Origin: Colwellia sp. 1_MG-2023
GTDB lineage: Bacteria; Pseudomonadota; Gammaproteobacteria; Enterobacterales; Alteromonadaceae
Direction: 5' to 3'
DNA length: 64,000 bases
Assembly: GCF_030546755.1 (NCBI RefSeq)
Contig: NZ_JAUOPE010000007.1
Location: forward strand, 162,703-226,702
A program made the translations under genes and the position numbers. The notes beneath the pieces are model-generated. The model did no database searches and was not told where the DNA came from. It worked only from the letters and a program-made list of their open reading frames with translations. Positions 9,819 to 20,789 of the stretch are shown piece by piece; position 1 is the stretch's first letter; each line of letters opens with the position of its first letter.

Positions 9819-9827
9819 TTTAATTCG

Positions 9828-10685
9828 TTAGTTTTGATGGTTACTTTTTGGTATTGTGAGCTGGCCAAGCTTTCTCAACTCACTGTTTTTGCGTTCATTT
9901 TCAGTAGAAAAAGCAAAAGTAATTGGGTTATCTCTAAAACTTTTAAGTGGTTGTCCTAAGCCATGTAGACCACGCTCGCGATTTCGACGAACCAAAGCAA
10001 AATCAATTTCAACAGGAAATATTTCCTTATTTATACCTGCTTGATGGATAACGCTCCCATCAGGTGCAACGATTATGGATTTACCATTGCCAAAATCACC
10101 TAAACCATTAACAGTAAATACATAACACTGGTTCATTGCTGCTGTTGCCTGTGCCATAGATAATTCAACATTACGATCTATCGTGCCGGTAAGTGTTGGA
10201 TAAATAAGAACTTCAGCACCAAGACAAACTAGATTGCGTGCAACTTCAGGAAACCAGAGATCATAACAAATAGCGACACCTATTCGACCTTGAGGAACGT
10301 CAAAAACTACAAAGTCTTGGCCACTAGAAACGCCTGATTCATAAGGACAAAATGGATATATTTTACGATAACGTTTTACCACAACACCTTCATTATTAAT
10401 CACAGAGGTAGTGTTAAAAATTTCATCTTCATCTTTCTCATAATCTGAACCAGGAATAAGCCAAATGTTCAGCTCTTTAGCGAGTGCACAGTAAAATTTT
10501 TCAGCTTTGCTTGGCAACTTCTCTGCATATTTTTTTTCGGGCCCATAAGTTAAAAGTTCACTCAAAACAATCATATCTAGCCAAGGAAAACGTTTTTTCG
10601 TTTTTGTAATTTCTTCACCAATAATGGCTAAGTTATCACCACAAGGTAGTGACAGTTGCATACCTGCAATAGAAAAATGACTCAT
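9828..10685 (-). CDS. Nitrilase-superfamily carbon-nitrogen hydrolase (amidase)
   Basis: 285 residues, typical for the superfamily. The catalytic triad is visible: Glu43 in LSELLTYG, Lys108 in YRKIYPF and Cys140 in GVAICYDLWFPEVAR. No signal peptide, so cytoplasmic. These enzymes hydrolyse linear amides, N-carbamoyl compounds or nitriles, and the exact substrate cannot be assigned. Its position between the TonB receptor and the MocR gene, with its own MocR-type operator about 80 bp upstream, suggests it acts on the imported compound, possibly releasing an omega-amino acid for the aminotransferases. Confidence 0.88.
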   Translation of the reverse strand: MSHFSIAGMQLSLPCGDNLAIIGEEITKTKKRFPWLDMIVLSELLTYGPEKKYAEKLPSKAEKFYCALAKELNIWLIPGSDYEKDEDEIFNTTSVINNEGVVVKRYRKIYPFCPYESGVSSGQDFVVFDVPQGRIGVAICYDLWFPEVARNLVCLGAEVLIYPTLTGTIDRNVELSMAQATAAMNQCYVFTVNGLGDFGNGKSIIVAPDGSVIHQAGINKEIFPVEIDFALVRRNRERGLHGLGQPLKSFRDNPITFAFSTENERKNSELRKLGQLTIPKSNHQN

Positions 10686-10760
10686 TAACTGACTCTCAAT
10701 GTAATATTTATGAAACTAAGTGAAGTTAAATCTACTCTACTAAGTTTATTCGATAAGACG

Positions 10761-10793
10761 ATAGTACCAGATGGTTACTAGCGTTAGGTCCAG
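10761..10793 (-). promoter_or_regulatory. MocR-type direct-repeat operator upstream of the amidase
   Basis: Read on the minus strand, CTGGACCTAA starts at 10793 and CTGGTACTAT at 10770, again exactly 23 bp apart. A weak -10-like TAGATT begins roughly 36 bp after the start of the proximal repeat. It lies between the end of the MocR gene and the amidase start. Confidence 0.68.
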
Positions 10794-10829
10794 ATTTGAA
10801 TAGTGGTTGAATTCACGTGTTGGTGGCAC

Positions 10830-12701
10830 TCAAGTGCTAGTGTTATTAAGGTAATCTAATTGGCGAACAAAGCAGTAATTTTGATCAAACCATTTCATCT
10901 CATTGCCATCCATAATGACATAAAAACCTTTAACTTCGCCATATCCCCATAAGTTCCACTGACGATAATACATATCTCCTTCGACCCACCAACGGCCAAA
11001 ATCAGACTCAACACTATGCCCACCAGTGTGCCCCACCATAGTGCCATCACTTAATAATTCGATCGTACAAGGAACGCCATAAACCATCTGACACTCTAAA
11101 ACCGCACCTGAAAGCACTTTTTTCATAGAATCATGTGTCAATAAATGCCCTTTGGCATCCGATAATTTTTCTTCAAACTCAGCCGTTAATTGGTGTATTA
11201 ATTCTGCCAATTTACTTACTCCTGAGCGAATTTTATCCGTAGGAATACTGGTAATTCCCATACGAAAACAATTTTCGGGATAAGCCGAACTTGCAAAATA
11301 CCGCTTAACAGGCTCTATTAATATGCCTATTTCAGCCGCTTTTTCTCGCAAATATTCGCCATCAAGTTGCTTAGGTCCAGTGATCCAGTATGCCGTTCCA
11401 CCTTGAATAGGTCCGGTATCAATACAATTGGGTAAATAAATGTTTAAGGCTTCTCTTAATTCTAACCAACGCTCAAAAAACACCTTATGTAAGTGCATCA
11501 TAAACGCATCGTAATAACCTAAAGATAAGAAGTAAGCAACAGCCCGCTGATTAGATAAAGGCGGATTACGCATTACCATTTTTCTCAATTTTTTAAGCTC
11601 AAGAATAACGGCACTATCGGCAACAATAAACGCTATCTGTACGCCAGAAACTAACACCTTTGATAAACAAGAAATGTACACCACGCGATTATTTTTATCT
11701 AAACTACGTAATGCTGGGTGTGGTTGACCTAGAAAATTACTCTCAAATTCAAAATCGTCCTCAATAATTAAAAAGTCATGTAGTTGAGCTTTTTTGAGCA
11801 ATTGATCTCGGCGATCCATCGACATCGTTATACTGGTAGGTGTTTGATGACTTGGGGTTGTATAGATAATGTCACAATCATTAAGCTTGTCATCCACCAC
11901 GACACCTTTATCATCAATTTCTTGATGAATTAACTTAGCCCCTTGTTTTAATAATAATTCCCTCATCTCAGGATAACCTGGTTCTTCTAGAGCTACCGTG
12001 ACAGAATCATCAACAAAAAGCTTACTAATTAAATACAACGCTTGCTGCGTTCCCACCGTAATTAATATTTCTTCTCTACTGGCTTGAATACCTCGCCGAG
12101 GCAAAATTTTACTTCGTATTTCATCAAGTAGCATAGGATCATCTTGCAAACCTTGTAATTCAGACCATTGATAAATTTCACCACTAGCATTTGCTCGATT
12201 GTTGACATCTCGCCATTCCTTTATTGGGTAAAGTGATGAATCGAATTTTCCGTCGATAAAAGGAAAGGTATATCGTCTCCAGTTCACTGGACATGAAGTT
12301 TGATTGGTGGTTGACAACGCCCCTTTAAATTTAGCGTTATGAGTTAACTTTTGACTATTAATTGGCAGATTTTTACTTGATTTAGCTAATTGTTCACTCC
12401 TTAAATCTTCTAATTCTTGAGCCTTGCCAGTGCTAGCCACATAGCCTTTGTGAATATCACTACTTACAAAAATACCACTACGCTCTTTTGATATTAAATA
12501 ACCTTCGTCAATTAAAGCTTGATACACTAAAACTATGGTATTTCTTGAAACATTGAGTTGTTTAGCAAGTTTACGGGAAGAGGGAAACTTACTATTAGGT
12601 GGAAAAGAGCCAACAAGAATACCTTCTACCATTTTCGTACGAATTTGGCTTTGTAAACTTTCCTCTGCTTCATGATCTATATGAATTAGGCGATTAATCA
12701 T
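10830..12701 (-). CDS. MocR/GabR-type regulator with C-terminal extension
   Basis: 623 residues, longer than the usual 450-510 for this family. Residues about 15-80 form a GntR-type winged helix (KFPSSRKLAKQLNVSRNTIV). Residues about 145-505 are an aminotransferase-like domain with IIEDDFEFE and SCLSKVL, in which Lys348 is the probable PLP-binding lysine. Residues about 515-623 are an added domain rich in Trp, Tyr and Gly (GRWWVEGD, RQWNLWGYGE, MKWFDQ) that is not part of standard MocR proteins. GabR and TauR, well-known relatives, respond to GABA and taurine catabolism and bind direct repeats. Four direct-repeat operators in this region are its likely targets. Confidence 0.87.
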   Translation of the reverse strand: MINRLIHIDHEAEESLQSQIRTKMVEGILVGSFPPNSKFPSSRKLAKQLNVSRNTIVLVYQALIDEGYLISKERSGIFVSSDIHKGYVASTGKAQELEDLRSEQLAKSSKNLPINSQKLTHNAKFKGALSTTNQTSCPVNWRRYTFPFIDGKFDSSLYPIKEWRDVNNRANASGEIYQWSELQGLQDDPMLLDEIRSKILPRRGIQASREEILITVGTQQALYLISKLFVDDSVTVALEEPGYPEMRELLLKQGAKLIHQEIDDKGVVVDDKLNDCDIIYTTPSHQTPTSITMSMDRRDQLLKKAQLHDFLIIEDDFEFESNFLGQPHPALRSLDKNNRVVYISCLSKVLVSGVQIAFIVADSAVILELKKLRKMVMRNPPLSNQRAVAYFLSLGYYDAFMMHLHKVFFERWLELREALNIYLPNCIDTGPIQGGTAYWITGPKQLDGEYLREKAAEIGILIEPVKRYFASSAYPENCFRMGITSIPTDKIRSGVSKLAELIHQLTAEFEEKLSDAKGHLLTHDSMKKVLSGAVLECQMVYGVPCTIELLSDGTMVGHTGGHSVESDFGRWWVEGDMYYRQWNLWGYGEVKGFYVIMDGNEMKWFDQNYCFVRQLDYLNNTST

Positions 12702-12789
12702 ATAACTATTTAATACCTTTTATTGCTAATGTAAAAGAAAAGCACAAGCTGTCAAACCTAAATACAGTCCACCTAAACACTTAATTAAA

Positions 12790-12814
12790 AAAGGCCAGAA
12801 TATATCAGGCCTTT
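12790..12814 (-). terminator. Rho-independent terminator upstream of the MocR gene
   Basis: AAAGGCC at 12790-12796 and GGCCTTT at 12808-12814 form a 7-bp stem with an 11-nt loop, followed on the minus strand by a run of seven T. It lies 89 bp before the MocR start, so it would stop transcripts beginning at the operator near 13040 or reading through from gabT. Confidence 0.65.
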
Positions 12815-13038
12815 ATGTTGCTATAATTTACAATTAAAATCAGCACATTATGTTTAAAACATAAGATTAATTGTCCAAGCTTAATTATCTAAATTTAAAT
12901 ACCCAAATTTAATTACACAATGAACTAATTTTATTTAACTCATTTAACGTTGTGACAAAGGCATAGTCAGATCCATCACTAAAGCAACATTTTAAATATA
13001 GTTAAATATCTACAGCATACACCGAACACTTTTTGGCC

Positions 13039-13071
13039 ATAGTGCCAGTTTAAGTATTTCGATTGGACCAG
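13039..13071 (-). promoter_or_regulatory. MocR-type direct-repeat operator in the gabT-MocR gap
   Basis: Read on the minus strand, CTGGTCCAAT starts at 13071 and CTGGCACTAT at 13048, 23 bp apart as in the other three sites. A TATTTA hexamer follows at about 40 bp. The nearest downstream gene is the MocR gene, about 350 bp away and beyond a terminator-like hairpin. Confidence 0.6.
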
Positions 13072-13157
13072 AATTTACTTAATAATTTCTTAATCTTGCC
13101 TGCTTAACTCAAAGTCAATTTCTAATTACTTATTAATAAAAGCTAAAATAGTGAATG

Positions 13158-13197
13158 CTCATAATGACAGGTAAAATGCTTAGGCTGTCATTATGAG
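13158..13197 (-). terminator. Strong hairpin after gabT
   Basis: CTCATAATGACAG at 13158-13170 is perfectly complementary to CTGTCATTATGAG at 13185-13197, a 13-bp stem with a 14-nt loop, 30 bp beyond the gabT stop. T-rich sequence follows only loosely. Probable end or 3'-stabilising structure of the gabD-gabT transcript. Confidence 0.6.
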
Positions 13198-13226
13198 TAT
13201 GTGAAGTAAAAAATGAAGGAATAAAG

Positions 13227-14507
13227 CTAACTTGCTAATTCTTTAAAAAGCTCAGCAAAAGAAGCCAATCCCTCTTCAATGATTTCATCACTGGCGGTCA
13301 GTGCAGGTAAAAAACGTATTACGTTACCGTAAAACCCACAAGCTAGCAGTACTAAATTATATCTTGCTGCGTTAGCAATAATCGCTTGAGTTAACGCTGT
13401 ATTTGGTTGTTCAGCGTCACCTTGTTGAATCAGTTCAATGGCAATCATAGCGCCAGTATTTCTTACATCTAAGATAAGTTCTGAATACTGCTGTTGCAAA
13501 GCGGATAATTTTTTATTGAATAGATCGCCAATTGCTATAGCACGCTCAATAAGATTTTCTTCTTCAATAACATCCAATACAGCCAGAGCAGCGGCACATG
13601 CCACAGGAGAGCCACCATAAGTGCCACCTAAACCACCGGGTAATGGCGCATCCATGATTTCACTTTTACCAACAACGGCTGCAATAGGAAAGCCTCCAGC
13701 AATCCCCTTAGCCATAGTCATGAGATCAGCTTCAACACCAGAATATTCCATATTGAACATTCGCCCCGTTCGACCAAATCCTGTTTGGATTTCATCGGCG
13801 ATAAGCACAATACCATGTTCATCACAAATGTGACGCAAGGCTTTCAAAAAACTAGCAGGAGCTTGGTAAAACCCGCCTTCTCCTTGTATTGGTTCTACGA
13901 TAATTGCAGCTACATCACTGGGTGCAATATCAACCTTAAATAAGTTTTCTAACGCTTTTAATGATTCATCAACCGAAATTCCGTGGCAATCAATAGGAAA
14001 TGGGGCATGAAAAATATCACCTGGGAAAGGCCCAAACAAATATTTATATGGAGTAATTTTACCCGTTAGCGCCATGGTTAAATTTGTACGACCATGAAAT
14101 CCTCCATTGAAAGCGATAACACCTCGACGCTTAGTATGGGCACGAGCAATTTTAACGCAGTTTTCTACGGCTTCTGCCCCTGTTGAAACAAAAATGGCTT
14201 TTTTATCTGACTCACCTGGCGCTATTTTCGTTAACTTTTCAGCCAATTCAACAGCAACTTCATAAGGGTTAACCATGACACAAGTGTGACTAAATTTATC
14301 TACTTGTTTATTTACCGCATCAATAACTGTTGGATGACTGTGACCTGTATTACAGACCGCAATACCTGTACCAAAATCAATATAACGCTTCCCTTCAACA
14401 TCCCAGACCTCGGCATTTTTTGCATGATCTATGTATACAGGATAAATATTGCCTTGCCCGCGGGCTATGACGTGGTTTTTTCTTGCTTGTAAGTTTTCAT
14501 TTTTCAT
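13227..14507 (-). CDS. gabT: 4-aminobutyrate aminotransferase
   Basis: 426 residues, the family length. Transfers the amino group of GABA to 2-oxoglutarate, giving succinate semialdehyde and glutamate, with PLP. Visible are GTGIAVCNTGHSHP, the FVSTGAEAVENC cofactor block, GGFHGRT, LIADEIQTGFGRTGRMF with cofactor Asp238, and LMTMAKGIAGGFP with the Schiff-base Lys267. It lies 60 bp downstream of gabD on the same strand and is probably co-transcribed with it. Assignment to GABA rather than a close homologue such as 5-aminovalerate rests on similarity and on the gabD neighbour; both activities are common in this family. Confidence 0.92.
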   Translation of the reverse strand: MKNENLQARKNHVIARGQGNIYPVYIDHAKNAEVWDVEGKRYIDFGTGIAVCNTGHSHPTVIDAVNKQVDKFSHTCVMVNPYEVAVELAEKLTKIAPGESDKKAIFVSTGAEAVENCVKIARAHTKRRGVIAFNGGFHGRTNLTMALTGKITPYKYLFGPFPGDIFHAPFPIDCHGISVDESLKALENLFKVDIAPSDVAAIIVEPIQGEGGFYQAPASFLKALRHICDEHGIVLIADEIQTGFGRTGRMFNMEYSGVEADLMTMAKGIAGGFPIAAVVGKSEIMDAPLPGGLGGTYGGSPVACAAALAVLDVIEEENLIERAIAIGDLFNKKLSALQQQYSELILDVRNTGAMIAIELIQQGDAEQPNTALTQAIIANAARYNLVLLACGFYGNVIRFLPALTASDEIIEEGLASFAELFKELAS

Positions 14508-14567
14508 AATTTTTATCTTTATTTATTTGATTTCAAAAAGTGACTAACGTGTCATTGAAAACGTCAG

Positions 14568-16040
14568 CTACTGATCTAAGCCACCCATGCATAAATATTT
14601 TATTTCTAAATAGTCATCTAATCCGTACTTAGAACCTTCTCGACCATTACCCGATTGCTTAACACCGCCAAATGGAGCTGCTGCATTAGAGATCAAACCT
14701 TCATTTATTCCAATCATGCCATACTCAAGCGCTGCTGCTACCCGCCAAATTCGCCCAATATCTCTAGCATAAAAATAAGCGGCTAAGCCATATTCTGTAT
14801 CATTAGCCATAGCAATTACCTCAGCTTCATTTTCAAAAGAAATGATGGGTGATACAGGACCAAAGATCTCATTTTTCGCGATCGGCATATCATTGGTAAC
14901 ATCCGTTAAAATTGTCGGCTGATAAAAATTATCACCCGATTTGTCTCGCTTACCGCCTAAGAGTAATTTCGCACCAGCGGCAATTGATTCGCTGACTAAC
15001 TTATCAACACCAGCTACCGCTTTACTCGAAATCATAGGTCCAATGTTAACTCCATCAGTTAACCCTTCCCCAATGGTTAATTGAGCAACTGCATTAGAAA
15101 ATTTTTCTGTAAACGCTTTAAGTACATCTTGTTGAACAAAAATACGATTAGTACAAACACATGTTTGTCCCGCATTACGGTACTTAGATTGAATTGCCCC
15201 CTGAACAGCAGAATCAATATCAGCATCATTAAAGACAATAAAAGGCGCATTCCCCCCTAGCTCCATTGAGACTTTTTTCACTGTAGTCGCACATTGGCTA
15301 ATTAAAGTTTTACCTACCGGTGTAGAGCCAGTGAAAGTAAATTTTGCAACATCCGGATGTTGTGTTAATACCGAGCCCATTGCTCTAGCATCGTCACCAA
15401 CAACAACATTAAAAACCCCAGCAGGGATCCCTGCACGCTCAGCCAGTTCAGCCATGGCTAACGCTGAAAGTGGTGTTTCTGTTGCCGGTCGAGCAACAAA
15501 AGTACAACCCGCCGCCAATGCAGCTGCTGCTTTTCGTGCAATCATTGCGTTTGGGAAATTCCAAGGTGTAATCGACGCTACAACCCCTACAGGCTCTTTT
15601 ACAACAATTATACGTTTATCATTAGATGGCCCAGGTATGGTATCTCCATAAACCCGCTTCCCTTCCTCAGCGAACCACTCGATAAATGCAGCACCATAAG
15701 CAATTTCCCCTTTCGCTTCAGCTAATGGTTTACCTTGCTCTAAAGTTAGAATTCGCCCTAAATCATCTTGATTTTCCATCATTAGATTAAACCAATTGCG
15801 TAAAAGCACTGCGCGTTCATTTGCTGATTTATCAGACCACATGGTTAACGCATCTTTTGCCGCCTTTACGGCAAGCTCTGTTTCTACTGAACCAGCATTA
15901 CTTACTTTTGCAATAACGTTGCCATTGGCTGGGTTAGTCACTGAAATCTGTGTTTCACTGCTATGCCAACTACCATTGATATATGAAAAATGTTTCACTA
16001 AATGTTTATCTTTTAATCCAAATTCTTCGTGCTTGTTCAT
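14568..16040 (-). CDS. gabD: Succinate-semialdehyde dehydrogenase
   Basis: 490 residues, the length of GabD. It oxidises succinate semialdehyde to succinate with NAD(P). Visible are TPWNFP with oxyanion Asn161, the general base Glu260 in MELGGNAP, and NAGQTCVC with nucleophile Cys294 and the CxC arrangement typical of GabD. The cofactor-contact segment reads ARPATETP, with Arg184 where most aldehyde dehydrogenases have Lys. A GGAG ribosome site precedes the ATG. First gene of the gabD-gabT unit and divergent from a LysR gene, which is the likely regulator. No MocR-type operator is seen in its promoter gap. Confidence 0.93.
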   Translation of the reverse strand: MNKHEEFGLKDKHLVKHFSYINGSWHSSETQISVTNPANGNVIAKVSNAGSVETELAVKAAKDALTMWSDKSANERAVLLRNWFNLMMENQDDLGRILTLEQGKPLAEAKGEIAYGAAFIEWFAEEGKRVYGDTIPGPSNDKRIIVVKEPVGVVASITPWNFPNAMIARKAAAALAAGCTFVARPATETPLSALAMAELAERAGIPAGVFNVVVGDDARAMGSVLTQHPDVAKFTFTGSTPVGKTLISQCATTVKKVSMELGGNAPFIVFNDADIDSAVQGAIQSKYRNAGQTCVCTNRIFVQQDVLKAFTEKFSNAVAQLTIGEGLTDGVNIGPMISSKAVAGVDKLVSESIAAGAKLLLGGKRDKSGDNFYQPTILTDVTNDMPIAKNEIFGPVSPIISFENEAEVIAMANDTEYGLAAYFYARDIGRIWRVAAALEYGMIGINEGLISNAAAPFGGVKQSGNGREGSKYGLDDYLEIKYLCMGGLDQ

Positions 16041-16146
16041 TTAAATTCTCCACTGCATTCTCTTGCAGCTATTGAATATCAAATTAAAACAAGGTTAAAT
16101 ACAAAACATTCAACCTTAAGTTTTAAGCTTATCAAACATTAATAAT

Positions 16147-17076
16147 ATGACTTTATCTTCAATAATCCCAAAACCAATTACCGAATATGATTTACGTTTA
16201 TTGCGGATTTTCCTTTCTGTTGTCGAGCACGGAGGATTTTCAGCTGCTGAAAAGGCATTAGGGATCACTCGCTCAACCATCAGCATTCATATGTCAAACC
16301 TTGAAACACGAATGAATTTAAAACTTTGTGTGCGAGGCCGAGCAGGCTTTTCATTAACCGAAGAAGGACAATCGGTATACAGAGCTGTGATCAATCTATT
16401 TGACTCATTGAACGACTTTTCAGTGCTAGTTAGTACGCTAGGTAAAGAGCTAAGTGGCGAAATAGTGATTTTATGCGCAGACCAACTAGATGACAAAAAG
16501 CAACGTAAACTCGCACATGTGATTGAATTAATATCAGAAAGTTCGCCTAACCTACATGTTGTTTTAGACGGTGATTCCATCTCAAATATTGAAAAGTTAC
16601 TGCTGAAAGATAAAGCACATATGGGAATTTTCCCAGGTTATCAACAAATTGAAGGACTTAGTTATACAGCATTATCCAGTGAACCTATTTTCCTTTGTTG
16701 CAGTAAAAACCATCCACTATTTAACAGAGTGGATACAAAAATCACGGACGATGATTTATTTTCTACTGCGGCAATTCATCCAGGTATAGATATAGATGCC
16801 GAAGGGCGTGAGCAGTTACAAAAACTAAATTTAAGTGCTAAGGCGTACCAATTTGATACACGAAAGACAATGATATTATCAGGAAAATATATTGGATATA
16901 TGCCACAAAGCTTCATTCAACACGAATTAAATTTAGGGGAAATTCGTCTTATACAACCCTCCAAACTAACCTACCCATTTAAACTATCACTTGTTCATAA
17001 GAAAGTTCCAAGAGAAACAGGTAAAGTAGAATTGTTAACTAATGCTTTTACAACAGCTTTTCATTTAGATGAGTAG
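16147..17076 (+). CDS. LysR-family transcriptional regulator
   Basis: 309 residues. N-terminal winged HTH at about residues 14-74 (LLRIFLSVVEHGGFSAAEKALG then STISIHMSNLETRM), followed by a substrate-binding-like effector domain. Divergent from gabD with a 106-bp gap, so probably the regulator of gabDT. Strongly similar in the HTH and the RGRAGFSLTEEG segment to the LysR protein at 1240-2163. No good ribosome site is seen before the ATG, but no better start is available. Confidence 0.88.
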   Translation: MTLSSIIPKPITEYDLRLLRIFLSVVEHGGFSAAEKALGITRSTISIHMSNLETRMNLKLCVRGRAGFSLTEEGQSVYRAVINLFDSLNDFSVLVSTLGKELSGEIVILCADQLDDKKQRKLAHVIELISESSPNLHVVLDGDSISNIEKLLLKDKAHMGIFPGYQQIEGLSYTALSSEPIFLCCSKNHPLFNRVDTKITDDDLFSTAAIHPGIDIDAEGREQLQKLNLSAKAYQFDTRKTMILSGKYIGYMPQSFIQHELNLGEIRLIQPSKLTYPFKLSLVHKKVPRETGKVELLTNAFTTAFHLDE

Positions 17077-17218
17077 CCATATTACAATTCCTATATTAAT
17101 ACCTGTTATTCATGTCAATTTAATGGCTAAGTAACATTATCAGGCAAGGTGAAAAGTAAATATAAAAGTAAAAAAAGAAACGATAATTTAAATTTTATTT
17201 TCGCGCTTTTCTGACAGT

Positions 17219-19638
<2,420 letters not shown>

Positions 19639-19695
19639 TTAATTCTTAACATTAAGTCTCTTAATAAATACAAACTAAGAGACTTAAAAAATTGG

Positions 19696-20775
19696 TTAGG
19701 CAGAGGCAATTCTATTTCTACGTTCAAATTCTCGTATTTTACCCATGTAGTGTTGTTCGGTTTGCTTAGTCATCACGCTGCGTTTGTCATCGAGCAATTG
19801 GGCGTTAAATTCCATAGATAACTGTTTTGCTGCTGACATCATTAATTCAAAAACTTCAAAGGGATCACCTTCATTAGGTAAAGTCATAAATAAGGTTATG
19901 CCTTGAGTACTAAAGCTTTCAATCTCATCTAAATCAAATGTTCCAGGATTCATCATGTTCGCTAAACTAAAGGTGACTTTGCCATTACCAGCATTATCTT
20001 CATGACGATGAAAAATATCCATATCACCGTATCGCAACCCTAAGGTTAATAACGTTGGCAATAAAGCGGCTCCCGAAATACTATTATTCTCAGGCATTAC
20101 CACAGAAACAACGATAACTTCGGGGTCAATTTCTATTTTTTCTTTCGCCGGACTTGCCTTCGCATTTGCCGCTGAATTTTCTTCAATGGAGGATGAAACG
20201 TCGTCGAGCTCGGCATCGCCACCAAAATTTATTTCCATTTGATTACGTGCCAGTTTCTCTTTAACGGTTTTACGCACACCTTTACTGCGAGGTTTTGCCG
20301 GTTTTACCTCTGGTTTTTGTTGTTCAACAGGTTGTTGATATACAGGTTTATCTCGTTCAACTTGCTCAGGCGCAAGCTCGCTAGTTTGAGCCGGATGTGG
20401 CGTATTTATTTGCGGAGGCTGTTCGTTAATATCATCAAGATCACCTAAAGCAGGTTCTAAAGCAGGTTGTTCTGCACTCGGTTTTTCAACATCTATTGGT
20501 AACGGCTCTTCATCAAAAGAAGGTGCTGGCGCTGCTTCAGAAGGTATTTCATTATCATTTAAGGTATTAACACCAATAACTTTTGCTTTTCCTACACCGT
20601 CTTGATCAAACCCTGAGCCATCAAAGCCTCGAGATTGCGGCTCTATCTTTTCATTTTTAGCTTTGAGCTTATATGGGTTTTTATTTTTTCTGATGGTCCA
20701 AAAACCATGTATAAAGATAGCGGCTATAATAATAGCGCTGAGAATAATTAAAACATTTCTGAAGTTATCTTCCAT
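19696..20775 (-). CDS. zipA: Cell-division protein ZipA
   Basis: 359 residues. Anchors FtsZ to the inner membrane early in septation. An N-terminal membrane segment (residues about 8-27) is followed by a short basic stretch, a long Pro/Glu/Gln-rich linker (about 45-210), and the C-terminal FtsZ-binding domain (about 220-350, including VVSVVMPENNSISGAALLP and the FHRHED stretch). It lies 14 bp downstream of smc and upstream of ligA, consistent with one transcript. Confidence 0.96.
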   Translation of the reverse strand: MEDNFRNVLIILSAIIIAAIFIHGFWTIRKNKNPYKLKAKNEKIEPQSRGFDGSGFDQDGVGKAKVIGVNTLNDNEIPSEAAPAPSFDEEPLPIDVEKPSAEQPALEPALGDLDDINEQPPQINTPHPAQTSELAPEQVERDKPVYQQPVEQQKPEVKPAKPRSKGVRKTVKEKLARNQMEINFGGDAELDDVSSSIEENSAANAKASPAKEKIEIDPEVIVVSVVMPENNSISGAALLPTLLTLGLRYGDMDIFHRHEDNAGNGKVTFSLANMMNPGTFDLDEIESFSTQGITLFMTLPNEGDPFEVFELMMSAAKQLSMEFNAQLLDDKRSVMTKQTEQHYMGKIREFERRNRIASA

Positions 20776-20789
20776 TACCTAGCCTATTC

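Larger units (their letters stand above)
12702..13226. other. 525-bp gene-free stretch between gabT and the MocR gene
   Basis: AT-rich. From high to low coordinates on the minus strand it holds a strong hairpin after gabT (13158-13197), a MocR-type operator (13039-13071), about 220 bp with no convincing ORF (only a 10-codon ATG frame at 12976-12944 without a ribosome site), a rho-independent terminator-like hairpin (12790-12814), and then about 90 bp up to the MocR start. The order operator, short stretch, terminator could encode a small RNA or an attenuated leader. Confidence 0.6.

Noticed and set aside
12944..12976. 10-codon ATG frame (MDLTMPLSQR) on the minus strand in the long gap upstream of the MocR gene
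   Set aside because: No ribosome site and chance length; mentioned only as part of the possible small transcript.
15331..15651. 106-codon ORF opposite gabD
   Set aside because: Antisense to a well-supported gene and rich in Ala/Thr/Pro as expected of a reverse frame.
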